Assembly: GCF_964199755.1 (NCBI RefSeq)
Contig: NC_133910.1
Location: forward strand, 14,020,711-14,084,710
Reading direction: 5' to 3'
DNA length: 64,000 nt
Source of the DNA: Larus michahellis
Lineage: Eukaryota > Chordata > Aves > Charadriiformes > Laridae
Under the pieces are notes generated by a model. It worked only from the letters and a program-made list of their open reading frames with translations. It did not search any database and had not been told where the DNA came from. How positions within the stretch are numbered: position 1 is the first letter of the stretch; every line of letters begins with the position of its first letter. A program made the translations under genes and the position numbers. Below, one piece after another: positions 29,655 through 43,100 of the stretch.

Positions 29655-31730
29655 AAACACGAAGTGCAGCCTATGACACCGTACCTGAATAGGACTGAAG
29701 ACATTATAAAGTATGTCAGACTATATACTTCAAAGACAAATTATCAATTAAAAAAAAGGTAGGGAAATTAAGAACTTTCTAAAACAAATGTTGTTTTTCC
29801 CTCTGTATTTTCCCAGATATTTTAAGTTAGCATTTTTCAGGACAGGAGCAGCCCAAACTCAAAACAGAGCTGAACAACAAATGACAGTGGTACAGCCTTC
29901 TACTGTCTGTGCTTCGAAGAACTGTTTCAGATGCTCAAAGGAGGAAACTTTTCCTCATGTGGATAAGCGAGGCTGATCTTTTGCAGTTCTCTTAACAGAT
30001 GTCCTGGCCTTGATGTCCCCTTTCAAGTTTATTCTTTTCTAAATCAAGACACTGAGGTCTCTTGTGGGCATATGGTGTACGGACATTATAGATGCTATTT
30101 TTCTTTGCAAATGTGCTAGGATCTCCTGACCTCAGGTCATACTGGCGAGAAGTTACCATCTGCCTATTCCTGTTAGATGATCAAAAAGGAGCGTTTCTGG
30201 CTCTTCTGCTACATCAAAACGCCAAAGGTAGTCAGAATATCGTACTGCTTGCAGTTAGCGCTCTTGCTGTATCTCATCTGACCTTGAAACTCTGTCCAAA
30301 GTAGTAAAAGCAGCAACCAGACTGGGGGTGGAGGAGCGGGTGTATTGCAGGACTGAAAGCACAGCTTGGAAAAATTCAGCAGTGGGTTTATCACCAGAGG
30401 GCCAAGGTAGCCCTTCCATTCTCTAACCTCCCCTTAATTATCTTCAATTTCCTCAGTGCAAAAACATTGTATGGGAAATTAAAAGTACTAACATTAATGT
30501 AACTCAAAACCGTACTTCAACACAGTAGTACATACACAGAATCTCTGTGTCTTTGCTGAACACTGCACAGGATTTCTTGGGCCCTTCTAGAAACACAAAA
30601 TTAGCGAAAGTTTGAAAACAAAGCCCAGCTAAAACAAAATTCAGTCAAAACTTTTCCACTAACTAGATTGTCTTCTCAGACCCAGCAAATATTTCAAATT
30701 TTAGCTATACAAACATTACAGAAGCAGTTTTGTTTTATTCACAGATAAACTTCCTTGAGAGGACAAAACTGTTGAAGAAACTTTGTCAAAATCCCATTCT
30801 CCAGCTGAAGATAGCAGCCAGTAGCGTGTCTTCTCAAAGAACATTAGAATTAAAAGAGCATTGTGCAAAAGTAAGGATTATTCCAAAAAGTTTCAGTGAA
30901 ACAATGCATTTCTGCACCTCACTTCTGTAGAGATGATTTCAGTTTACAATTTCTCTGGTAATTTTTTTTTAAAAGGAAAAAAAAAAAAAAGCAACATTTG
31001 TAACAGTCATTAAACCCATCTTTGAGTCCTACGGAGCTTTTCATCTGGCTTCTTTCCTGAGATTCTCAGTCCCCTCTTAATTTGCAGAAGACCAGCAAGT
31101 AACTGGGTTGCTGTACCCCTAACTTGGCCACTTTATCCTCTAGCATTTAAATCCATCAGAGCACCAGATGAAGGCTTAACCAGCTCTGAGAAACCACTAA
31201 CCAAAAGTGCTGTAAATGCACTAAGTGAATCAACAAGAAACTGTTTTATTCCAGCCAGTTTTCACAACAGCACTATCCACAAACTTTCCAAAGGAAGTAT
31301 TTTGGTTTGTTGTTGTTTGGTTGGGTTTTTTCTCCAGGTAGCAGAGTCCCTTTTTTAAAGATAATTAAAGACGGCTTGTCACTGACCATAGCATCACCAT
31401 CGGCTGTGGTTGGTCTATACCTACAAAACAGACAACTCGAAAAGGATAAAATACTTTCCCAGACTGTAAACCAGAACATACCTAAGGCAGAAATGCGAAA
31501 CTTATACAATGTTTAAAAGTTACTTCCTTGTATTTCACATTTAGTTGTACAATAAACTCTCCCCAGGTTTCAAGCAATCCGGCCCAAGTATTTTCTTAAT
31601 AATCACAGAAGATTTGCATTCAGAAGCAAGGGAGAGAAAACAAAAGACTTCCATAAAGTACAATATCTCTGTATCTGCACCATGCCCTTGAATAAATCCA
31701 TATTGCTTCTAGCTCAGCAAATCAAAATTA

Positions 31731-32399
<669 letters not shown>

Positions 32400-32400
<1 letters not shown>

Positions 32401-33260
32401 AGGATCAAGAAGGCTGGAACCATGTCAGCTCGCAAGGCGAAGTCGTGGCGGCTCTGGGCCCGGCCGGCCCCACACACGCCGTGGGGCAAAGGAGCAAGAC
32501 GGGAGGCTCCTTCGGTCCAGCCTCACGAAGCCTCGCCTTCTCCCATCGCAAGCCTGGGGCCGCCTGCACCGCCGCTACCTCTCCCTTGCAGAGGCAAAGC
32601 GGGCCAGCGGGCCGTGAGGGGCCATGGTGGCGTCGAAGCAAGGCTGGGGCAGCCGGAGCGGGGCAGGTGGCCGCCCTGCCGCCCGCCTCAGACGCAGCCG
32701 GGTGCTGGGGTGCGAGGCCGGGAACGCGCTCCGGGAGGCCGGTTCCTGCACAGCAGCCAGAACAGGTCAAGCGGGGGTGACCGGGCCGGCTGCATCCCCG
32801 CGGAGGGGACCGGCGGCAGGGGAGGCCCGGGCAGGCGGCGGGGCTGAGGCCGGCCCGGCCGCGGCGGGAGACGCGGAGGGGGCCGGGCGGGGGGCGGCGG
32901 GGCCGGGCGGCCGCACGCCCGGGGGGGGCCCCGCCAGGCCTGGCAGGAGGAGGGGGACGAAGAGCCGCAGGGCAGCGGGGGGGAACCCCGGGGGCTGCCG
33001 CCGGGGGGGGGGACCCGCGGTGCGGAGCAAGGCTGGCGGGGGGCGGCTGCGGGCGGCGAGGGAGATCCCGGAACCCCCGGCGCGGCGCAGCCCCGTCCCC
33101 GGCCGGCGGGGCGGGCGGTCACATCCCCTTCCGGCCCCTCCTCCTCCACCGCCCCCGCCTCCCGCCCGGCCCGGCTGCGGCCCCGGCCCGCTGTCGGCCC
33201 CGGGCGGGCCCCGCGCCCGCCGCCATGACGGGAAACCTGCCGGGCGGGGAAGGGGCGGCC
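32400..33260 (-). promoter_or_regulatory. ABL1: CpG island, probable ABL1 1b promoter
   Basis: Dense CpG and very high GC begin abruptly near 32,410 and continue to about 33,260, with many GC-box cores (GGGCGG / CCGCCC). It is the only CpG island near exon 1b and lies upstream of it on the minus strand. The long open frames across it on both strands result from scarce stop codons in GC-rich DNA, not from genes. Confidence 0.75.
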
Positions 33261-33269
33261 CAGGGGAAA

Positions 33270-33600
33270 CGGGGCGTGAGGGGAGCCGGGGCGGTTCCGA
33301 GGGGGAAGCCCCTGAGGAGATGGGGGGGAACCTCTGAGGGGGATGAGGGATCGAGCAGGGGTTAGGGCGGGACTGTGAGGAGAATGGGGGGGTGAAGGGA
33401 GCCACGAGGAGGCGTCGAGGGGCGAGCTGTGAGGGGAACGGGGGGAGGATGGGGGAGCAGGGGGCTGGGGGACACGATGGTGCCTCCAGGGTGAAACCGT
33501 GAGGGAAATGGGGGTGCAGTGAAGGGGCCTGAGGGGACGATGAGGGCACGAAGGGAAAGAGGAGGGAAACGAAGGGGAGCGGGGTGAAGGGGAAGATGGC
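33270..33600. repeat. G-rich degenerate minisatellite-like tract beside the ABL1 CpG island
   Basis: A strand-asymmetric G-rich tract in which variants of a GTGAGGGGAACGGGG-like unit recur (near 33,275, 33,333, 33,373, 33,429 and 33,497), roughly every 40-70 bp. Many runs of four or more G make G-quadruplexes plausible on the plus strand. No coding content. Confidence 0.6.
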
Positions 33601-36600
33601 AGAAATGACAGGTGGAAGAGGGATTTGCTAGTATAAAATCACTATCAAATGCTAGCCAAGGGCCCAGAAAGCTCATGCGGAATCCCTTACCCTTTGCAAG
33701 GGCTACCCAAGCTATTTTCCCCTAGATCCGACAACAAGAGCTCGCTGGCCCGCAAGGCAGCTCAAGACCCCTCCTGCACACAGGTGTCCAGGGCCATGGC
33801 CAGCTCTGGACCACGCATTTCCTGCAGAGATGGACAGGGAAGAAGAGATCCTCGGTGGGTCCCCTGTGCGGGCAACCATCAGTTTTTCCACAGACAGGGA
33901 TGGGTCACGCTGCTTGCACAAAGGACTTCCCTTCCTCACTAATGCTGTCGGAACATACGGAGAACTTCATACCAAAACCAGCCCTAGAGGCTAATGAATG
34001 TGACAATAAATATTTTATTGATCTACTTTTGTGCACCATTTGTACAAAGATGAAGTTAAAACCCCAAACTCTTCAGCCCTCACTGTGGTGCCCTTAGACG
34101 CCCAGCGTAAGTGTTCCCTGAGCTAAAGAGCACAGCTGGTGATGCTGAAGATACTTAGTTCCTCATACGTTCCCCAGTTCACCTTGGGAATAGAAGAGGG
34201 TTGAGGCAGCAGCTTGGGGTCAGGGTGTTTTGGTCAAAGGTCTGCGGTTGCTCCCACTCGACAACAGGAGAACACACAAATGCAATTTTGTGCAGTAGCC
34301 TCCTGCTCAGGGGAACCATCTGGACACAGAGCAGCTTGTTTATACCGACTCCTCCCTTGTGACAAATCCAAACATACTCTACGTCTCCTACGCCATATTC
34401 AAGGTCCCTGGCAGGTGTGTATTTTTTTATCTTCCAACAACAGCATCTGAAATGTAGCAGCTCATATGGCCCTACAGGATCCTCCACCTCGGCTCTGGCA
34501 GGCTGCTCCTACATCACTAATTCTTAGCTGGGAGACTGATCCCAAACCAATTTCTGTTGCATTTCTCCATCAATGACTCGAATTGCAGGTACTGAAGCTG
34601 TTTGTGCTATACACACGCAGGAGAAAGAAATTCTGGTACATTATGCTGAGACAAATCCAGGGTCACATCTCTTGAACTCAGCAGAATTTCTCCAGGTTTA
34701 TCTCAGTAATGGAGATCAAGCTTCTCGCTGCAGTGATCTAACCCCCCGCTCAGCTCCCACGGACTGAAAAAAATTGAGGAAACAAAGCTGGCTGTCAACA
34801 CAGGCTGAGCAGCCTGAGAGAAAGTTTGTTATAAAAAAACAATACCAACCATCCTTTACCGAAAAAGTTATTCCCTTCTGGATCTGACTGGAGCATCCTA
34901 GATAATCTATCATGGCAGGGCTGAAGCAGAGTGAACTCCAGAAGACTCATATTCCGTGATATTCGGAAGACCTTGACCAAAATACACAAGGGTAATTGCA
35001 AATAAGCAGGACTTGTATTCTGGACTACACAGACTGTATATACGCTTCTCCCTGCCTCACCTGAGATCTACGCAGATGAATGTACTTGCTTTTTATTTAA
35101 CAGACTGGGTGAATTTATCATTCAGGTCAACAGTCAGGTATTCTTTCTGATGCTCTGCAATCATAAGCAGCAAAGTGAGGCAGGTTCTTCGCCAGCAGTC
35201 CCCAACCTCTTTCCACTCAGTAGTTGCTCCAAAAGCATTTCCTGTTTCCCAAAGCAGTGCTGTAGTTAATCTGGGGCTATGCACAGGCAGACGGGCCAGC
35301 TGGTCACTCCCAAATATCATAGCAAGGTATCTGCTCTTTTCCTTCCTGAAGGGTATTATATTTTCTGTCCCCTACCCTGCTGCCAGATTTTATCAATGTG
35401 ATTGTCTCACGTTAACAAACTTGAAGTTGCCCAGTGGATTCAGAAATTATTAGGGAAGACAGAAAGATTGTGTGAATGCAGAATAAATTAAAAAAAGTCT
35501 ACAGACTGTTTCTTTCAATCGAGCCATGCATGTAGCCTGTGTACATCCCATATATTTCATAAAATAAATTTCAATACTTTTTTTGTTTACCTTCAGTTAA
35601 GAGTGGGTTGTTACACCCGACAGCTGCAGTGAGTTTCCTCCACCTGCTCCATAACAGTATCTTAAAGCTTCAACCTCTTTACCAAATAAGAAACCTTAGC
35701 ATATTAATTAGCAGGATCCTCAGGAACATGAGACAAGTGTTTCAAGACTGCCTATAATCTCAGTGGGGTTTCAGTATCTTCTAGGGTCTGCTCAAAGCTT
35801 CGTCTTTATACCATTCACCTCAACTGAACAGGAAAACTGCACATGGATGATGCAGAAGTAGCGTAATAAGCAGCAGTAATTGGATTAATAACCCATTAGC
35901 ACAAACTTAAAACCCCAATGGCTAATACAGGGAGTAAAGGGAGGGGTTGACGTTCTTCATATTAGTACATGAATCAAACACTGCCACCAAGAAACAGGAA
36001 AGTTATTTCTACAGACAAGTGATTTTGTGTTCTCATTTCTGCAGGCAGCACTCACCAGCAAGGGAACTATTTACCAGCTCCACTTTCAAGCACGTCTGTG
36101 CCATGTATTCTCCCCAGAGTAAGAGCACAGGCAGGAGCTACAGCTGGTTTATAAACAGGCTCCATGCCGTCAAGACACTGGTGACCAAAGAAATCAAGCT
36201 GGTCTAAGCTGTTTTAATGCTTGCATGGGCATTTTAGTTCCCCATATGAAAATGAACACTTATTAGGTTTTTCCCACCTGGCTTCAGGCTCTGGTTTTGT
36301 TCTTAAACAAGAGAAGCCATAATTTCTTCCTTTTCATTCCTCCTGCTTAGAAGTTGACGAGGAAAATCCCACAGACTACATCAAGAATTCAAGAGAGCAA
36401 AACCCCACAGACTATTTCAAGAATTCAAGAGGACACTGCTTTTGCTGGGGTCCTCCTTTACATCTTGAGCACTTCCCAATCCAAAAGCATTTTGTCTATA
36501 GCCTGCCCATACTCCCATGCAGACCTGCCTATGGAAAAAGGGGGCCTGGCTCCCCCACCTACCCGAGATGCAAGAGCCCCCTCCAGACTTGGTGTGTCTC

Positions 36601-39310
36601 CTCGCTCATCTCTGCTGAGCACTGGGGAAAAGTAATTTGCCATATTGTGAGTCATGACTGAACAGTGATACTTGAAACCTCTCCATATGGGAACTGTGAG
36701 TACATCCAGTTGCTTCCGAGATGGATGAGCACTGGTGGCCCTCGACATTTGCCAAGAGAGCAAAAAGTCACAGGGATTCAGCCAAATCAAAAGCAAGTGG
36801 CAGCTGGCCCAGTAACTTTCTTAGACACCTTTGAAACTGCTCAGGAAGTTTCTGCCTCCCCACACAAGGTTGTCACTCTCATCTCTCACTACCTGCTGGC
36901 TTGCAAAGCCGTGCTTGATGGGGCTGCAGGAACCACCAGCAGTCTCCTTGCCAAGGCCTTGTTACAGAATTGAGGTCTGGGCTTAGCAAAGCCCTGGCTG
37001 AATTTGCAAAGAATGGCAATGACCCCTCGTGGCCAGGGAGGAAAATACTGGGACCTTCAGTTGCCCCCACACATCAGAAAAAAATCCATAACCAAACCTT
37101 ACCAGCTGGTGCTCTTGTTCTCAGGCTTAGAAATAAAAGTGCCAGTTATTCAGGAGCACAGGAACTGGATGAGTCACACGCTGTCCCCCGTTTAGTACAT
37201 CCCCAAGGCCAAAATATCAGGAATGCTGTAGCAAGCAGGAGGAATTGGAAAGCTCAGAGATGAAGCAGTCCAGATCTTGAGCTCATTGTTTTTCAGGTTG
37301 TATACTCATTTATTGAGCATAAATAACCAAAAAAAGTTCACAGTGGGGACAGAGGGCTAGCATAAGAAACCTGGAAATAGACCACAGTTTTAAAGATTGC
37401 TACGTAGACCAAAAAAAAAGAACAAGAAAAAATAAGAGAGAGGAAAAGGAAAAAAAAATAAAAATATAACAACTCAGCTGTGCAGCCCACCCAGCCTGCT
37501 GCACAGACACCAGCACCTCTTCCTAAGATCTGTGTTATAAGAACGTGGCACTGTCTCACCTTGCAGGTCTGACAGCTCATGCTTTGTACCCACCAGCATG
37601 ACCCAGCTCTAAATTAACCACCTCCAGAGCACACTTACTCAGCATGTTTCCACCACATTACCAACGGCGCTTTCAAGACCCTCATAACCCCCCCAACCCC
37701 TTTCTGACCCGTTAGATGCCTGCAGAGAGGTTGGCTGAGGACAAAGAAGCATTTTGCATTCGTGTAGCGGTTCAGCAGAACCATTTCCAGATACCCAAGC
37801 TCTCTAGGTGGGAGTGAAGTACAGTCTCTTCACCCCTTCGCCCTTTGACTGGCAGAGTTGTTTAAGTGACAGAGATGCAGAGATCTACTGGATTAAACGC
37901 AGACCTCTCCATCACCCTTCAAAAATGCTTTAAAAAAGAGGGACATCAGATACTTTATCTTATTGCTTGTATAACCAAAATCTGCTTATACCTAGAAGCT
38001 TCACAGCAGAAATCCCTGAATCTCCCCATATGGTAATAAGATAAACAGCTGCTAAACTCCAGCAATTGAGTAGGGAAAAAAAGAGGTACTTTTCTAATTA
38101 AAAGATGGAGAGGTTGCTAAAGCTTTTAGCCTTTTTGCACTGTTCCAGTCCACACGAATAGGGATAATGCTGCTGCTGGCCTCATGCACAGTGTCGTGGC
38201 TTGGCCTGGGCTGGCCACTAACGAAATGACAGAGAGCATCACCATCAAGCTTCAGTTTTCAAATTTCCCAAGCCATCTTGAGGATGCGATTGTTGCAACA
38301 CTTATTAAGGAATCCTCATAAAACTCAAAAATAACAATTCCCGGGTCTTGTGTGGAGCATTCCATCAGTATCCCCAAGAAGTTAAGCACTATTTTACAGA
38401 TGCAGCACGGGCAGAAGTTGGAGTTGTGCAGCAGCAGAATGGATTAGCCATGTCCTTGCTTGTCCTTAGTCACTGAGCTCCATAATGCTCTAGTATTTCA
38501 GTAGCAGCGCTGGTGGCAGACTTCCAGCCTTTGCTATTTGGCAGGGCAATGATGCAGAGCTGCTGGGGAAGGTAAATACCACAAACACGATCCAAAGCTG
38601 CCACCTAGTGCTTACTCTGGACCGCAAGCAGAGCAGTCTCAATTAGATGAGAAGTAACGCGGGGTATTTCTAGTTCCCAGGAAAAGATTGAGCAAAGAAC
38701 TTTTCCTTTTGCCTGGGGCAAGCATGAGAATTTGCAATGTTAGAATTAGATTCAGGGACAATTAGGGCGGACATTTTGCTTTTTCACCCTTTTTAAGAAT
38801 TACAGCACTGTAGTGCAAGGAGCTCTAATACAATACAAATACAATATATACACACAATACATACGTATCACACAAACAGCTCTAATATAGCACCAGAGAT
38901 CCGAGAGGATGTTCTAAGGAAAGCATCACATCCATTCCATACAGAGAAGGCAAGTGACTGACTGCCAATGTCTGGCTCCACCAGTATCATACTGGTCTCC
39001 CTGTCATCCCCCAGACACAGCTGCTGCACAACTCACCTCTCCATGGGATCCTGCGGGGAAGTAATGATGAGAGCGACACAGTGAACAATGCTAGGCAATC
39101 TACTGACAGAGGAACTCTGCACAGAAGATACGCTGAAGAGGAAGGTCAAGTCCTGCTTGAATGGGATGAGGAGCAACAGCTGAAGAGGAGATAACAGGAC
39201 ATTGCAACTGTTCTGAGTGTCCTGGCACAAGGAAACTTGAGCGAACCACATTGTCTCAAGCTAGATCCAATTCATTCTAGAGAAAGACAAGCTAACACAC
39301 ACACTCCTGA
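33601..39310. other. Intergenic DNA between ABL1 and EXOSC2
   Basis: About 5.7 kb between the ABL1 upstream region and the probable 3' end of EXOSC2. I see no exon-like conserved peptide, RNA gene or recognisable transposon. A two-copy 36-bp tandem repeat is at 36,365-36,432, and an AC/AT-rich low-complexity patch lies near 38,829-38,872. Open frames here are short and unconvincing. Confidence 0.7.
36365..36432. repeat. Two-copy 36-bp tandem repeat
   Basis: Copy 1 begins at 36,365 and copy 2 at 36,401. They share the core CACAGACTA followed by TCAAGAATTCAAGAG, with only a few substitutions. The period of 36 keeps an open frame in phase, but the surrounding frame has no family resemblance. 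Confidence 0.85.
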
Positions 39311-39331
39311 AGGACCGATCTGTTTCAAAAA

Positions 39332-39337
39332 TTTATT
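39332..39337 (-). terminator. EXOSC2: Candidate EXOSC2 polyadenylation signal (AATAAA on minus strand)
   Basis: TTTATT on the plus strand reads AATAAA on the minus strand, about 710 bases after the EXOSC2 stop codon. It would end the transcript near 39,315. A closer weaker signal, ATTAAA on the minus strand at 39,872-39,877, would give a 3' UTR of about 190 bases. Which one is used cannot be told from sequence. Confidence 0.45.
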
Positions 39338-40048
39338 GAAATGTAAAATATTTAATAGAAAACAAGAATGGAGCCTCCTCAGAGAAGCTCACCGCATAAA
39401 AAAGGGACCAGCAGGATGCACACAGACTGGGAAGGCACTGCTCACCCATGGCTCCTGGCTTATGTGGACACCCACATCATGCCACATCCAATCTCATACC
39501 CTTGAGACATATAAGCCATGAACAGCCAGACCCAAAATGCGGTTAGCAAGGGTGTGGATACTCCTGACCTCCAGACTTGTACCTGTGATCTGCAGTCTTA
39601 AAGAGGAAAACAAGAGCTCTCCGTCAGGACAGACTGGCAGATCTGTATCACAGTAAAGGAAAATCAAAACCATTTAGAAAGACTTTAGGGAGAGAGAGCC
39701 ATCACAAAACACATCCCATCCCCATCCCCTATCATTCTGCACAAACTTCAGGGGCACTAGACACAGCAACAAGTGCTATGAGGTATGTCCCAGCTCCACC
39801 TGCATCTTCATAAAGGTCGGATATCAATTTTTCAGGCTGCTGCGCTAAAAGGCTATTGTACTCCAGTACTATTTAATACTATTGTACTAAAAGGGATCAG
39901 GAGGTATCCTAGGAGTTAAAATGAGGAATTTTGGTGGTTTCTGAAGCGTGGAATGAATATTTGGGATGAGAACACTGGGGGAAAAAAAATACTGAGAATC
40001 AAAAGCTGCCATGCTGGGACTTGAAATGACTGCTGCTGGCCACGTGTG

Positions 40049-40129
40049 CTATCCCTCCAGATCCAGCAATCTCTGTCGGGTTTCCAGAACGATCTCCTCC
40101 ATCACCTCTGGTTTGAGAATGTCCTTGAT
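40049..40129 (-). CDS. EXOSC2: EXOSC2 coding exon 9 (last)
   Basis: Encodes residues 269-294 and the TAG stop. It begins [14 protein letters not shown] after a CTGCAG acceptor and ends LLDLEG. Too short for simple ORF detection; found by frame and by similarity to the human C-terminus. Confidence 0.95.
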   Translation of the reverse strand: MKDILKPEVMEEIVLETRQRLLDLEG

Positions 40130-43100
40130 CTGCAGTGGAAAGAGGAGTAACATTGGCACCAAAACGCAACTACTACTAATGCACGCTCTGTGGGGACAAG
40201 GGTCCCTGACACACAACAATGAACAGCAAGTGAGTTTAGAGGGTTGTGATCAAACAAGACTATCATGGCAGAGGGTCCAAGGCAAAGCCAACTTTGACAG
40301 AGTTAGGAATTCTTACAGAGACCATAAGAAATCAAAGGAGATGCTTTGGCAACTCCTAACCTCTCCTGAAGGACACACACTCGTATTTGGGAAGGAGAGA
40401 GATGACTTAAACAGAAGTATAGTTTAAAAGAACATCCCATCTAGCTGAGCTGGCTGTGAATGAAAGCCACTGTGAATGAAAAAAGATAATTCAGATCTTA
40501 TCTGTTTATGAGAAAAGAATTGCCAGTGATTGTGCTGATGGAAATTACAGAGAAAAGCTGTACAGCAAGAACTTAAATTGAGGGAGCCTTCCAGTAGTGC
40601 GGGATGCGGATATAAACAGTAGACTGGTTTCTGTAGAATACATGACACTTGCTTTTCATTGTTCTTAAAGTGCACCGTACCCTCACGCAATCCCAAATTT
40701 TACTCTGCTTTCACAGGGATCACAGAAGGTCCATAATCCCAGCAAGGGATACACAACATCTGTCAAAAAACAGACCTATTTCTCTAAAGTCATAGTTGGA
40801 CTTTGCCAGAGGCAGAACCCTTCAAACCATCCCTGAAGATGTGCAGGGCAATTTATGTTATGCAGAAGGGGGAAGTTCATACTGTCACTTACTATGGAAT
40901 GCTCTGGAAAGCCAAAAGGAAGCCCCACCACCCAATTCACTGACTTCAGCAGCAACCAATGCCGCCTTTCCATTCCCTCCCCACACTGTGGAACAAAGCA
41001 AACGCTGGTGTCTGTACCTGATGAGGAAGGGATGCTTCATAGCAATACAAGATGCTGGTGTCAAAGAGCATCAACTGCTGAGTAACCAGAGCCACAATGC
41101 AGTTTCGGAGCCGTGAGATCACCTCCCGGTCAGACAAGGGAACTGGCTGAGGAAGGACAGAGGAAAAGAGATGAATATACGTGGAAACAATGCAAGCCTA
41201 CTGTAAAAAATGAACCTAATTCCAAATCTTGAAATTCTGAGATTATTCGTGTGCCTCTGACTCTTAGATCAACAAAACATTGTTGGTAGAAAGTTCATCT
41301 TCCTTGATCCCTCACCTCCAAGTTGGTGGTGAAGCCCCCTGCCTCTTCATCTTTCTGCTCTGGAGTTGGGTAGATCCAGATGAAACCATTGTTGCCGAGG
41401 ATCACGGATGCACCACAGGGCAAGTCGTGGAAGTGAGTCTTCTGGCGTTTCACAAGGGAAGGCGAGACCTGAACAAGCACACCCTGGCCAAGCTGACGAG
41501 GAGACAAGAAGACTTAGACCATGAGCCACCATAGAGAACATCATGTCACCGACACGCACGCCACTCCTGGTCTAGGAACCAGTCAATTTTAACACCTTTT
41601 CCTGAGAAACAGTGAATATAAAACCTGCCTGCCTCTGGGAGCGCTGGGAGGCTTAGCCAATGCCTGTGCAGTCCTTTGAAGATGAAGAATGCTCTAAGTG
41701 CTTAGCACAAATGTTAATAATACCTTGATCGTAACTACACATCAACCATCCCTGCAGAAAAATGAGCGAGAGACCCAATTTAGCAGAACACTTTCCCTCT
41801 TAATCCAGTTGCTGTCCTTCACCCTTCGTGCAATAAGCACACTTCACTTTCATCTTTTAAGCGCTAATACCCTTGGTCTGGTAATCCCAAACTGCAGCCT
41901 ACGCTCCAACGGCCCCTTGGCTTATTTCAATGCCCAAAACCAGAGATAAATGCCAACTGCGTAAAGGCCAAAATAGAGCCTCGGAGAGAGAAAACAGTCA
42001 CAGGGGCAATGGCCTGCAGAAGAGGAGTGATGAAGTCTGAGTCAGAAGGTTTTTCTCCCCAGGGTTTAATTCCCAGGCGGCTACTGGGGGAAACGGGACT
42101 CGCAGGCTGTAATTGTGGACAGAGGAAGAGGAGAGAAGCTCAAAGGGCAACTCAAGGGCACTTCGTCTGCTTTGGGGAAACTCTGCTCAGTGCTCCCACA
42201 CAGGAGCTAGGATTCTTCCTAACCTGCAGGAATGGGTTATAACAACATCCTGCTCTACTCCAGAGCTTTTTTCTTAAAAATCCCTCCAAAAGGCCTTATA
42301 CAAGTCAACTGGAATAGAATTAGGCCAAGACCGAGTACTTCTGAACAACTTACCTTCCCATATTTCAGACTCCGGGTGTGCAGTGACACAGCCCCATCAG
42401 AAAATACAGACTGCACCTCTGCCTGTCAGTGCCACTTAAGGAAACAAGATCCCTAACGCTGCCCAGTGCCACCAGCCGAGGCTGGCCGAGGTCCGGCTGC
42501 TCTCCCCCAAGCCCTCGGCTCTGTTGTCCAAGTGCCAGCAGTGGAAGGATACACTGATGAGGTCCCCTTCCTGCAGATAGTCCCTCATCGCAAGCTCATC
42601 TTCTGCTGATCTCCTTCTCTGAAATGGGCAGTGCAAGAAAAGTTACATATAGCTCAGAATGAGGAAACACCAGTTAATACCTACATTGCGGGGGGGCGGC
42701 TTAGGATGCCATGGAAAGTGTCATCTGTCACCAAAGGACAATCAGGCAGACTAGCACACCTTTAGAACACTGAAGTGTTTATGTCCAAATAACGCTGAGA
42801 GTTAAAGATATCAGAGCACTACAGACCCACCCACAAAACCCAACACAGCCCTTGTGCCAGCTGTGGGAAGGGCTCCAGAGCTTCCCAGCTTCTGCCATGG
42901 AAACAGAAGACGACAGGGCTCTGGCACTGCTCTGCGTGAGCCACACTCACCAGTTCCCCACCAGGTAAATTCATAGAGGACAGCAACAAGACCGAATCTA
43001 GCCTGGAGTTGGTTTCCACTTTCCATCGTTTCTGCTGCACCTGGAGAAGAAAAAAAAAAAACAAGTACCTGTTGATATAGGCTCAACAAATGATCAGAAG

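Noticed and set aside
42423-42554. U2-type donor two bases earlier in EXOSC2 exon 5 (GTGTAT)
   Set aside because: It would shift the reading frame into exon 6; the GTATCCTT donor preserves the conserved protein and has a matching branch site.
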